Notes under the pieces: generated by a model
Databases searched by the model: none
Told to the model about the DNA's origin: nothing
The model's input: the letters and a program-made list of their open reading frames with translations, nothing else
Shown here: in pieces, positions 1 through 7,107 of the stretch
Numbering within the stretch: the first letter of the stretch is position 1
Layout: the number at the start of each line of letters is the position of its first letter
Made by a program: the position numbers and the translations under genes
Assembly (NCBI GenBank): GCA_934446675.1
Contig: CAKSEL010000002.1
Location: 175,122 to 239,121, forward strand
Direction of reading: 5' to 3'
Length of the DNA: 64,000 nt
Source of the DNA: an uncultured Eubacteriales bacterium
GTDB taxonomy: Bacteria; Bacillota; Clostridia; Oscillospirales; CAG-382

Positions 1-25
1 AAAAACACGTATATGTGCAAAAATA

Positions 26-51
26 CCGGCTGATTTTTGCGTTTCAGCCGG
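26..51 (-). terminator. Terminator after the amino-acid ABC operon
   Basis: Inverted repeat CCGGCTGA/TCAGCCGG with a 10-nt loop. On the minus strand it is followed by TATTTTTGC. It lies about 30 bp beyond the stop codon of the ATPase gene. The plus side is also T-rich, so it may act in both directions. Confidence 0.65.
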
Positions 52-79
52 TCGGTTTTATTCTGTTTGTAATTAATGC

Positions 80-826
80 TTAAAGCACGCAGCGCAGAAA
101 ATCCTTTGTTCTGTCGCTCTTGGGATTGCCGAATATTTCCTCCGGAGTGCCTTCTTCGAGAATATGTCCCTCGTCCATGAATATAACTCTGTCCGCAACA
201 TCTCTCGCAAAGCCCATTTCGTGCGTTACGACAACCATTGTCATGCCGCCTTCGGCAAGCTCTTTCATTACCGCAAGAACTTCTCCTACCATTTCCGGGT
301 CGAGCGCACTTGTAGGTTCATCGAACAGCATTATATCAGGCTGCATTGCAAGCGAACGCGCTATTGCAACTCTCTGCTGCTGACCGCCGGAAAGCTGGTG
401 CGGATAATAGTCAGCCTTATCCGAAAGTCCGACTCTTGCAAGAAGCTCCGCTGCTTTTTTCTTTGCGTCGGCTTTATTCATCTTTCCGAGATCCACCGGC
501 GCAAGCATTATATTTTTCTCAACGGTAAGATGTGCAAACAGGTTGAAGTTCTGGAACACCATGCCTATCTGCTCTCTTATCTTATTGATGTTGACGTGTT
601 TGTTTGTAATTTCGTAGCCGTCTACATAGATGCTGCCCGAGCTTACCGTTTCAAGTCTGTTGAGGCAGCGCAGAAACGTGGACTTTCCCGAACCTGACGG
701 CCCGATTATGCACACGACCTCGCCCTCTTTGATGTTCAGATCGACGCCCTTGATAACGTCAAGCTTTCCGAAGCTCTTATGAAGATCCTTGACTACTACT
801 TTATCTTTAATCTCGTTTTTTATCAT
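80..826 (-). CDS. Polar amino-acid ABC transporter ATP-binding protein (GlnQ/HisP type)
   Basis: Cytoplasmic ATPase that powers uptake of a polar amino acid through the permease encoded just upstream. The 248-residue length is normal for the GlnQ/HisP family. Visible motifs are Walker A GPSGSGKS near residue 42, the Q-loop region MVFQNFNLF, signature LSGGQQQR, Walker B IMLFDEPTSALDPE and the H-loop VVTHEMGFA. The ATG follows GGAGAAGAAG at a good distance and lies inside the end of the permease gene (20-bp overlap), so translation is probably coupled. It is the last gene of a three-gene operon (binding protein, permease, ATPase) that ends in a hairpin. The substrate cannot be told from sequence; glutamine, cystine or histidine are all possible. 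Confidence 0.95.
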   Translation of the reverse strand: MIKNEIKDKVVVKDLHKSFGKLDVIKGVDLNIKEGEVVCIIGPSGSGKSTFLRCLNRLETVSSGSIYVDGYEITNKHVNINKIREQIGMVFQNFNLFAHLTVEKNIMLAPVDLGKMNKADAKKKAAELLARVGLSDKADYYPHQLSGGQQQRVAIARSLAMQPDIMLFDEPTSALDPEMVGEVLAVMKELAEGGMTMVVVTHEMGFARDVADRVIFMDEGHILEEGTPEEIFGNPKSDRTKDFLRCVL

Positions 827-1544
827 AATTCAACTTCTTCTCCACGTATTTTGAAAGCAGCATCAGCAGCGAAATGAATACAAGGTAGTAAATTGCAACT
901 ACAAAGTAGGTTGCGAAAAATTCATAGGATTTTCCGACGTAGACCTTAGCCTTATTCGTAAGCTCCGCAAGACCTATTACCGACAGAATCGATGTGTCCT
1001 TTACGGTTATCGCAAACTGATTTACGAGTGACGGAATTGCTATCTTGAACGCCTGCGGAAGCACAACTCTGAACATTGTTCTTGCTTTTCCGAGCCCGAG
1101 GCTTCTCGCAGCTTCGATCTGACCTTTATTTACAGCCTGTATACCGCCTCTGAATATTTCGGAAATGTACGCGCCTGCATTTAAGCTGAGCGTTATAAGT
1201 CCGGCGGTAGACGCGGAAAGTCTGAAAGACGGAGAAACCAGCGTCTGTATTACCTGGGGCATACCGAAATAGATTATAAACGCCTGTATCATCATAGGTG
1301 TGCCGCGTATTACCCAGATATAAAGGTTTCCTATTCCCTTGGGAATAAGGCAGATAAGGAGAACAAGCTTTTCCCCGAAGTTTCTGCATTCCGCAAAGCT
1401 CTTTGTCTTATAGGTGCAGAGCAGGCACGTCAGAAAGCCTATTACAAGACCTATAAGCAGCGAGAGCAGCGAGATGAGAACCGTCATTTTCAGTCCTTCG
1501 ACAAGAAGAGACGTTGCCTCGTCAATTACTCTGTTAAAATTCAT
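807..1544 (-). CDS. Polar amino-acid ABC transporter permease (HisM/GlnP type)
   Basis: Integral membrane permease of 245 residues, full length for the His/Glu/Gln/Arg permease family. Several hydrophobic segments are visible, including residues about 15-45 and 80-110 and one near the C terminus. The cytoplasmic coupling motif reads EAARSLGLGKARTMFRVVLPQA. It would form the membrane channel, as a homodimer, with the ATPase that overlaps its 3' end. A 276-bp gap holding a large hairpin (1572-1661) separates it from the binding-protein gene, probably lowering permease expression relative to the binding protein. No second permease gene is present. Confidence 0.93.
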   Translation of the reverse strand: MNFNRVIDEATSLLVEGLKMTVLISLLSLLIGLVIGFLTCLLCTYKTKSFAECRNFGEKLVLLICLIPKGIGNLYIWVIRGTPMMIQAFIIYFGMPQVIQTLVSPSFRLSASTAGLITLSLNAGAYISEIFRGGIQAVNKGQIEAARSLGLGKARTMFRVVLPQAFKIAIPSLVNQFAITVKDTSILSVIGLAELTNKAKVYVGKSYEFFATYFVVAIYYLVFISLLMLLSKYVEKKLNYDKKRD

Positions 1545-1571
1545 ATCAATCTCACTTATTTAAACTCATTG

Positions 1572-1661
1572 GAGCGTGTTCGCACTGTCCGAAAAAACAT
1601 CGGGCGGCATTTACATTACATTGCCGCAGCCAAAACAAAGTACAGCAGTGTGAACACGCTC
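1572..1661. repeat. 90-bp inverted-repeat element between binding-protein and permease genes
   Basis: Two 16-bp arms, GAGCGTGTTCGCACTG and CAGTGTGAACACGCTC, pair with a single G-T mismatch. A second hairpin, GCGGCA/TGCCGC, is nested between them. The element is non-coding and sits inside an operon. In this position it could stabilise the upstream binding-protein mRNA or attenuate the downstream genes. The long near-perfect arms could also mark a miniature mobile repeat. I did not notice a second copy in the window. Confidence 0.6.
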
Positions 1662-1820
1662 TAATTTTTATGTTTTTACATTCCGAAAGACGGCAAAAGC
1701 ACAAGTTTCTCTCAAAAATACACGCTTTGCGAACCGCCTTTTTTTACAAAGCACGGCATGACAGCTTTTTACACCGCCATGCCTATATAATTTATCGCTT
1801 TGAATAATATTTATGCAAAA

Positions 1821-2711
1821 TTACTTTTCAACGCCTACAACGTCCTCGATGGACTCTGCGGTGCTGTCTGCCGGAACTACGAGAATCTGACCGTCTTCAA
1901 AGTATCCGTCAGAGAAATCGAAGGTTTCTTTTCTTGCGTCGGTAATGGTCATACCTGCGATCATAGCGTCTGCCTGACCGGACTGAACGGCGCCCATAGA
2001 TGCGTCAAAGCCTTCGTTGTGCATTTCGTACTTGAAGCCCTGATCTTCTGCGATTGCTGCGAGAACGTCCATATCAACGCCAGTGTATTCGTTTGTTTCG
2101 GTATCGAGGAATTCAAACGGAGCAAATGCGTTATCCGAGTAGATTACATATGTTCTTTCGGGAGTGATTCCGCTTTCAACTCTTTCGGCGGATTCGTCCT
2201 TGTAGATCTTATCGCCGTAGCCGTACTTTGCAAGGATCTCGTCGTACTTACCGTTATTCTTGATATTGGTAAGACCTGCGTTGAACATTGCGAGGAGGTC
2301 TTCGTTTGTGCCCTTCTTTACGGCAAAACCGTAGGACGCGGGATTTTCAACGTCGCCTATTGTCTTGAGTGCGAGTCCCTCTTCCTTTATAGCCCAGCCT
2401 ACAACCGAACGGTCTTCATAGCAAGCTGCGTTTGTTCCGTTCATAACGGCTGTGTACATCGTGGGAGAATCTTCGTAGTAGGAGATCTTGAAACCGTACT
2501 TTTCGGCATAGCTTTCGGTAAGCTGTGCGCTCATGGTGCTGGTCTTTGCGGCAAAAGTGATTTCGGTCTTCTTATCGTCCGACTTCTGCTCCTGCTTTAC
2601 GTCATTGTTGACGTCGCTGTTTGTATCGTCTTTCTTTGCGCATCCCGCAAGCGATGCTGCGATCATGAGTGCGGAAAGTCCGAGTGCAATAACTCTGAAT
2701 GTCTTTTTCAT
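1821..2711 (-). CDS. Amino-acid ABC transporter substrate-binding lipoprotein with circularly permuted family-3 fold
   Basis: Extracellular lipoprotein that captures the substrate for the permease and ATPase downstream. The signal peptide ends in lipobox LAGC (Cys24). The order of the fold is unusual. Residues about 50-166 match what is normally the second half of a family-3 binding protein (lobe 2, second hinge strand, final helices, ending DEILAKYGYG). Residues about 187-296 match the normal first half (YVIYSDNAFAPFEFLD, GVDMDVLAAIA, IAGMTITDARKETFDFS) and stop where the chain would usually enter lobe 2. Ligand residues are kept: Phe-Ala-Pro-Phe-Glu near 195-200, Thr255/Thr257, Arg260 and Glu99/Asp100. 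The start chosen is ATG 2711, after AAAGGAA; an upstream TTG (2717) is also in frame. A consensus promoter lies at 2760-2788. Confidence 0.85.
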   Translation of the reverse strand: MKKTFRVIALGLSALMIAASLAGCAKKDDTNSDVNNDVKQEQKSDDKKTEITFAAKTSTMSAQLTESYAEKYGFKISYYEDSPTMYTAVMNGTNAACYEDRSVVGWAIKEEGLALKTIGDVENPASYGFAVKKGTNEDLLAMFNAGLTNIKNNGKYDEILAKYGYGDKIYKDESAERVESGITPERTYVIYSDNAFAPFEFLDTETNEYTGVDMDVLAAIAEDQGFKYEMHNEGFDASMGAVQSGQADAMIAGMTITDARKETFDFSDGYFEDGQILVVPADSTAESIEDVVGVEK

Positions 2712-2759
2712 AATCAAACATTTCCTTTCGCATGAAATTTATTTTTTCAGTTTAGGGTA

Positions 2760-2788
2760 ATTATATCATCATATTATCAATATGTCAA
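2760..2788 (-). promoter_or_regulatory. Sigma-A promoter of the amino-acid ABC operon
   Basis: Minus strand TTGACA, 17-bp spacer, TATAAT: a full consensus match about 50 bp upstream of the binding-protein start codon. Confidence 0.8.
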
Positions 2789-2904
2789 TAGTTTTCGGCA
2801 CATTTTTAGCAAGGCTGTGTAAAAAAATTCAAAAAAGTGCCGTTTTGTGTCAAAAAACGCCGGATATTGAACAAAATCGAATCGCAAAATTCAAATTTGC
2901 AATG

Positions 2905-4011
2905 TTAAATTCCGAAAACTTCCTTTATTGCGTCAAGGTATCCGTAGCCGTAAAGGTCGTCGGGCTCAAGATAGCTGGTTTCGGTCCATTCGTTCCAGCT
3001 GTTGACGGTGACAAGCGGAGCTTTGAGGTTTTTATGGCTGTCGATATATGCCTTTGCCATTTCAAAGCCTTTCTTTACGTTTTCGGGAGTATTGCCGGTA
3101 ACGATGTTGCCGCGGTTTGAATTATATCTCGGGTTTGAGTCCCAGCCGACGGATACGTGAGGATAGTAGGGCATTTTATAGGCAGAGTCTATGTAGTCCC
3201 ATTCTTTCTTTATATCCTTTAATATATCCGTATACTCTCTGCCCATTCCGGTTATATGCACGAACTGATAGTGTGTTACGCTGTCAAATTCAAGCGCGTG
3301 TACGGCCTTTGCCATATTGCCCTCGAATTTCGGATCTATGCCGGTTGCGTTCATCGCACCTTCGCTTCTGAGAGTAAGCTGAAGCTCAAGTCCGGGAAAT
3401 CCTGCCTTGACGGTCTCGTTTCTGAAATAATCGAGCGCCTTTTTTGTTTCTTCTATTCCGCCAAGCCCTTTAATGAGATTTGCAAGGTCATATATCATAT
3501 AAACGGGCTTGCCGTCTATCTTATAATATGAAGGGTGCGAAAAATACATATCTATGGTTCTGCGGACAATAGTATCGAATGTCTGTCTGTTTACTTTTCC
3601 GTCCCAGATGGGATAGTTCATCTCGGCGGTGCGCTTATCCCAGATGGAAGTTGCGGTATGGTTTGCCCACATTATGTAGAACTTTACTCTGTCGTTGTTT
3701 CTCGCTTTAAGGTAGCCGTTATCGAGGCACTGTTCGAGAAAAGGTCTGTTGTCAAACCAGTACCAGTCGTATATGAACACGTTTACTCCGTGATCGGCTG
3801 CGGCGTTTATCTGCATTTCCATTACGTAGGGATCTGCTTCGTTTACATATCCCCAAAGCGGTTTTCTCGGCCACTGATGTCCCGGATAAAACGGTTTCAT
3901 TGCCTTTACGGTCTGCCATTCGCCGTATCCTTCGGGCCAGAATATTTTTGTTCTCGGCTCATCTCCGGTATAGGAGGGCCATATAAATGCAGCTACGTCG
4001 TATTTTCCCAT
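2905..4011 (-). CDS. GH99/WbsX-like glycan hydrolase, cytoplasmic
   Basis: 368-residue protein of the glycoside hydrolase family 99-like (WbsX) group, which includes enzymes acting inside mannose-containing or capsular glycans. The N-terminal block AAFIWPSYTGDEP, the central MWANHTATSIWD region and the C-terminal NSWNEWTETSYLEPDDLYGYGYLDAI are the family's conserved segments. The acidic residues in WNEWTE and YLEPD are likely near the active site. There is no signal peptide, so it probably works on imported oligosaccharides. The start chosen is ATG 4011, preceded by AGAAGGGGAGAAG; the reading frame is open 40 codons further upstream but has no ribosome site there. It has its own promoter and is divergent from the epimerase gene. 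The substrate is unknown. Confidence 0.8.
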   Translation of the reverse strand: MGKYDVAAFIWPSYTGDEPRTKIFWPEGYGEWQTVKAMKPFYPGHQWPRKPLWGYVNEADPYVMEMQINAAADHGVNVFIYDWYWFDNRPFLEQCLDNGYLKARNNDRVKFYIMWANHTATSIWDKRTAEMNYPIWDGKVNRQTFDTIVRRTIDMYFSHPSYYKIDGKPVYMIYDLANLIKGLGGIEETKKALDYFRNETVKAGFPGLELQLTLRSEGAMNATGIDPKFEGNMAKAVHALEFDSVTHYQFVHITGMGREYTDILKDIKKEWDYIDSAYKMPYYPHVSVGWDSNPRYNSNRGNIVTGNTPENVKKGFEMAKAYIDSHKNLKAPLVTVNSWNEWTETSYLEPDDLYGYGYLDAIKEVFGI

Positions 4012-4063
4012 AATTCTTCTCCCCTTCTGCCGTTTTTTTGCGGCATACAAATATGATAAGTAG

Positions 4064-4092
4064 ATTTTACTAAAATTATCCGCGTTTGTCAA
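4064..4092 (-). promoter_or_regulatory. Promoter of the GH99-like gene
   Basis: Minus strand TTGACA, 17-bp spacer, TAAAAT, about 55 bp upstream of ATG 4011. Confidence 0.7.
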
Positions 4093-4112
4093 TAAAACGG
4101 AATATATTTTTC

Positions 4113-4141
4113 TTGATTTTTTGAAAGGCACGGTATATAAT
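4113..4141 (+). promoter_or_regulatory. Promoter of the aldose epimerase gene
   Basis: Plus strand TTGATT, 17-bp spacer, TATAAT, about 65 bp upstream of the ATG at 4206. It is divergent from the promoter at 4064-4092 and separated from it by 20 bp. Confidence 0.7.
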
Positions 4142-4205
4142 ATTGCTTGGAAAAGATAAAATGTAAAAATAATACAAAAATATACAATATGAAAGGAACA
4201 CCAAA

Positions 4206-5069
4206 ATGGAACTCATACTCAAAAAAGACGGTGCGCTTGCCGTTGTCCGCTCACTCGGCGGAGAGCTTATTTCCTACAAAAAAGACGGCAAAGAATATGT
4301 CTGGACGGGCGACGAAAAATACTGGACGGGACGCGCTCCGGCGCTCTTTCCGTTTGTCAGCGCACTCAAGGACGGAAAGTCCGAGATAGACGGCAAAGAA
4401 TGCGTCATGAAACCCAAGCACGGATTTATACGCACAAGCGAGCTGAACCTTGTAAGCTCCTCCGAAAGCAGCGCTGTGTTTGAACTTACCGACAGTCCCG
4501 AAACGCTTGCAAATTATCCTTATAAATTCGCTTTCAGAATTACGCACACGCTGAACTCCGACGGTTTTACCACGACCTACACCGTTGAAAACACCGACAC
4601 GCGTCCGATTGAATTCTGCATAGGCGCCCACCCCGGCTTTTTTCTTCCCGACGGTATTGAAAACTACAAGCTTGTCTTTGAAAACGAGGAAAACTCCAAA
4701 ATTCACTACACCGACAAGGATTCGCTCTATTCCGACGATTACATCATAGACAAGGAGCTTCACGGCAGAGAATGGGAGCTTAAATACGACGATTTCGACG
4801 TTGACGCGCTCTTTTTCACCGACGTAAAAGGCAAAAAGGTCTCCATCGTGTCAAAAGATGGCAAAAAGCACATAGATTTTGATTTTACCGGCTTTGAAAC
4901 GCTTGTCGTATGGACTCCTCCCAAGAAGCACGCGCCCTTCCTCTGTCTCGAACCCTGGAACGGACTTCCGGCATATGTAAACGAAACCGGAAAGTTCTCC
5001 GACAAGCCTTATCTCATCACTCTGCCCGTCGGAAAGCAGTATTCCGTAAGCTACAAAGTAACAATATAA
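4206..5069 (+). CDS. Aldose 1-epimerase family protein (LacX-like)
   Basis: 287-residue cytoplasmic protein of the galactose-mutarotase-like fold, LacX subgroup. The enzyme family interconverts alpha and beta anomers of free sugars or hexose 6-phosphates. Visible conserved pieces are the N-terminal beta strands with LGGELISYKKDGKEYVWTGD, RAPALFPFVSALKDG, the histidine in KHGFIRTSE, IGAHPGFFLP (the catalytic-site His and Pro-Gly-Phe block), and C-terminal CLEPWNGLPAYVNETGKFSDK with the expected acidic residue in CLEPWNG. AAAGGA precedes the ATG. It stands alone between its own promoter and the oxidoreductase gene. The true sugar substrate is not evident. Confidence 0.88.
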   Translation: MELILKKDGALAVVRSLGGELISYKKDGKEYVWTGDEKYWTGRAPALFPFVSALKDGKSEIDGKECVMKPKHGFIRTSELNLVSSSESSAVFELTDSPETLANYPYKFAFRITHTLNSDGFTTTYTVENTDTRPIEFCIGAHPGFFLPDGIENYKLVFENEENSKIHYTDKDSLYSDDYIIDKELHGREWELKYDDFDVDALFFTDVKGKKVSIVSKDGKKHIDFDFTGFETLVVWTPPKKHAPFLCLEPWNGLPAYVNETGKFSDKPYLITLPVGKQYSVSYKVTI

Positions 5070-5125
5070 ATTTTTTGTCATAGTGTAGAAATTTCACAGT
5101 GTTAAGTTAGTATTTTTTTAACTAT

Positions 5126-5160
5126 TTGAACATAAGTCCGACATAAGTCTGTTATATTAT
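5126..5160 (+). promoter_or_regulatory. Promoter region of the first Gfo/Idh/MocA gene, with direct-repeat operator
   Basis: The octamer CATAAGTC occurs at 5131-5138 and 5142-5149, an 11-bp period that puts both copies on the same DNA face. They lie just upstream of an AT-rich TTATATTAT -10-like segment. The -35 match (TTGAAC at 5126) is poor and badly spaced. This suggests a promoter controlled by a regulator bound to the repeats, but no regulator gene is in the window. Confidence 0.4.
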
Positions 5161-5235
5161 AGACACAGTGGTAAATGCTGAAATAAAACAGTTTTTTAAA
5201 CCAAAATCCCACTATTTTTCAAGGAGGTACATACC

Positions 5236-6417
5236 ATGGCAACATCAAATATCGAACTCGATCCCAACAAGCAGGGTTCGGGCGAAGTAAACGTTGACAC
5301 AAGCAAAAAATTAAGAGTAGGTATTATAGGAACAGGCTGGATCGCAGACGCTCATATGGCCAGCTACAAGAAGATGCCCGACATTGAAATCGTAGCCGGC
5401 GCAGATCTTATCCCCGGCAAGGCTGAAGCTTTCTTTAAGAAGCACGGCATTGAAAACGTTAAGTGCTATCCCAGCCACAAAGAGCTTATCGACAACGAAA
5501 AGCTCGACGCAGTAAGTGTCTGCACCTACAACTGCCAGCATGCAGAGCCTACTATCTACGCTCTCAATCACGGCGTAAACGTTCTTCTCGAAAAGCCCTT
5601 CACCGTAACTACCGAAGAAGCTATTGAAGTTATCAAGGCTGAGAAGAAGAGCGGCAAGGTTCTTTCAATCGGTTTCCAGCCGAGATTTGACGCCAACATG
5701 AAGATGATCAAAAAGATCGTTGAATCGGGCGAGCTCGGCAAGATCTACTACATTCAGACCGGTGGCGGAAGAAGACGCGGTATCCCGACTCCGTTCGGCA
5801 CCTCCTTTATCGAAAAGGACAAGGGCGGTATCGGTGCTCTCGGCGACATCGGATGCTACTCTCTCGATATGGTTCTCAACGCTATCGGCTATCCGAAGCC
5901 TCTCACGGTTTCCGGTTACAAGTCCGATTTCTTCGGCAAGAACCCCAAGACCTACACAGAAGAAGGCAGACCTGCAGAATACGCTGACATCTTCGGCGTT
6001 GACGACTTCGCAGCAGCATTTATCCGTCTTGACGGCGGCATTATCCTTGACTTCCGTATCGCATGGGCTATGAACATCAACACTCCCGGCGACACCATAA
6101 TCCTCGGTACTGAGGGCGGACTCCGTATCCCCTCCACCAACTGCTGGAACGGCACTACCGGCGGCCCCATGACCATCTACAAGAACGTAGCAGGTCAGCA
6201 GACCGAAACCGTTATTCCGCTTGTTCACGACAACAATCCTCTCAATCTGTTCGACAGAAAGATCCGTTCCTTCCTCGACGCAGTTAAGACCGGCGGCAAG
6301 GCTCCCGTTCCGTCCAGCCAGATCCTCTACAATCAGGCTATTATCGACGGTATCGCAAAGTCCTATGCAGCAGGCAAGGAAGTTGAACTCAACGTTCCGA
6401 GCTTTGACGAGATCTGA
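5236..6417 (+). CDS. Gfo/Idh/MocA family NAD(P)-dependent sugar oxidoreductase (paralogue 1)
   Basis: 393-residue dehydrogenase-like enzyme. The Rossmann domain begins at about residue 28 (VGIIGTGWIADAHM), carries the conserved EKPFTVTTEEA segment (catalytic Lys of the EKP motif) and is followed by the family's C-terminal beta-sheet domain from about residue 140 (GFQPRFDANMKMIKKIV). The ATG has an excellent site, AAGGAGGTACATACC. A strong terminator follows at 6456. It closely resembles the gene at 23660-24838, sharing long identical stretches in the C-terminal half, so the two are recent paralogues. The family oxidises or reduces sugars, inositols or sugar-phosphate ring carbons. The substrate here is unknown, but the paralogue's operon points to plant-type or host glycan sugars. 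Confidence 0.9.
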   Translation: MATSNIELDPNKQGSGEVNVDTSKKLRVGIIGTGWIADAHMASYKKMPDIEIVAGADLIPGKAEAFFKKHGIENVKCYPSHKELIDNEKLDAVSVCTYNCQHAEPTIYALNHGVNVLLEKPFTVTTEEAIEVIKAEKKSGKVLSIGFQPRFDANMKMIKKIVESGELGKIYYIQTGGGRRRGIPTPFGTSFIEKDKGGIGALGDIGCYSLDMVLNAIGYPKPLTVSGYKSDFFGKNPKTYTEEGRPAEYADIFGVDDFAAAFIRLDGGIILDFRIAWAMNINTPGDTIILGTEGGLRIPSTNCWNGTTGGPMTIYKNVAGQQTETVIPLVHDNNPLNLFDRKIRSFLDAVKTGGKAPVPSSQILYNQAIIDGIAKSYAAGKEVELNVPSFDEI

Positions 6418-6455
6418 GTTTAAAACTCATCTGACAGCTTAACAAAAAACACAAG

Positions 6456-6496
6456 ACCGAAAACTCATCTTAACCGACCGGGTTTTCGGTTTTTTA
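6456..6496 (+). terminator. Terminator after the first Gfo/Idh/MocA gene
   Basis: Stem ACCGAAAAC/GTTTTCGGT followed by a T run on the plus strand. Confidence 0.85.
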
Positions 6497-6503
6497 TATA
6501 CTG

Positions 6504-6528
6504 AAAAAGGAACGGTCTCCCGTTCCTT
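6504..6528 (-). terminator. Terminator closing the phage head module
   Basis: On the minus strand, stem GGAACGG/CCGTTCC with a GAGA loop is followed by TTTTT. It lies 18 bp beyond the last stop codon of the module and back to back with the terminator of the neighbouring oxidoreductase, so the module is a closed transcription unit. Confidence 0.85.
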
Positions 6529-6545
6529 AATTTTATGCCGCAGAT

Positions 6546-7085
6546 TTACTTTGCAAGCTTTTTGAGTGCAGAGGTTCTTGCGGATTTTGCGTTTTCCGAA
6601 TATGTTTTATAAAGCTTTTCAAGCTCGTCCGAAAGATTGTTTTCAATTTCGGCGTTTTTTCTTGCCGCGGTGCCGCCGTCTGCCGACAGTCCGTTTGTGC
6701 TGAGCCATTCGTCAAGCTTTGTCTTTGCCTGCGCCGCTTCCGTGAGCGCAGCGTTTCTGTCGTCCGACAGTTTCTTGTTAAGCGACGACATATAGCTGTA
6801 AAAATCGCCTATTGTCTTATCGGTATCTCCGGAATAGAACTTGGGCAGTCCCTTTGAAGAACTTACCTTATACGGCTGTTTTCCCGAGGACGCAGACTTT
6901 GCCTGATTTACAAGCGTTCTCCAGTCCTCAATATCCTTTGTTTCAAAGCCGAGACTCTTTCTCGCGTCGGACAAATAATCAAGTCTTGCGATTTCGGTAT
7001 TGTATACGTCGTTATCTCCGTTTCTTATCCTGCCGAGTCTCTCTTTTTCGGAAAGCGACGCGTATTTCCACATATTTTTTGCCAT
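6546..7085 (-). CDS. Helical protein at the end of the phage head module, unknown role
   Basis: 179-residue protein I do not recognise. Residues about 1-55 are charged helix (WKYASLSEKERLGRIRNG), the middle is Ser/Gly/Lys-rich, and about 95-179 is a long amphipathic, probably coiled-coil segment rich in Ala, Lys and Glu that ends KKLAK. In P22-like phages the gene after the DNA-stabilisation protein encodes the coiled-coil tail needle gp26, so a needle or internal virion protein is possible, but there is no direct sequence evidence. The start is ATG 7085, after GGGGAGG; a 10-codon upstream extension lacks a ribosome site. It is the last gene before the module terminator. Confidence 0.7.
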   Translation of the reverse strand: MAKNMWKYASLSEKERLGRIRNGDNDVYNTEIARLDYLSDARKSLGFETKDIEDWRTLVNQAKSASSGKQPYKVSSSKGLPKFYSGDTDKTIGDFYSYMSSLNKKLSDDRNAALTEAAQAKTKLDEWLSTNGLSADGGTAARKNAEIENNLSDELEKLYKTYSENAKSARTSALKKLAK

Positions 7086-7107
7086 TATTATCCTCCCCGT
7101 TCCTGCT

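Noticed and set aside
1821..2711. The permuted binding protein explained by a frameshift or two fused gene fragments
   Set aside because: The frame is continuous from signal peptide to stop, has a proper promoter and ribosome site, and each half occurs exactly once.
1800..2735. A 311-residue open frame on the plus strand opposite the binding-protein gene
   Set aside because: It mirrors the codon pattern of the real gene, is Cys/Val-rich without domain signs, has no ribosome site and reads into the promoter of the true gene.
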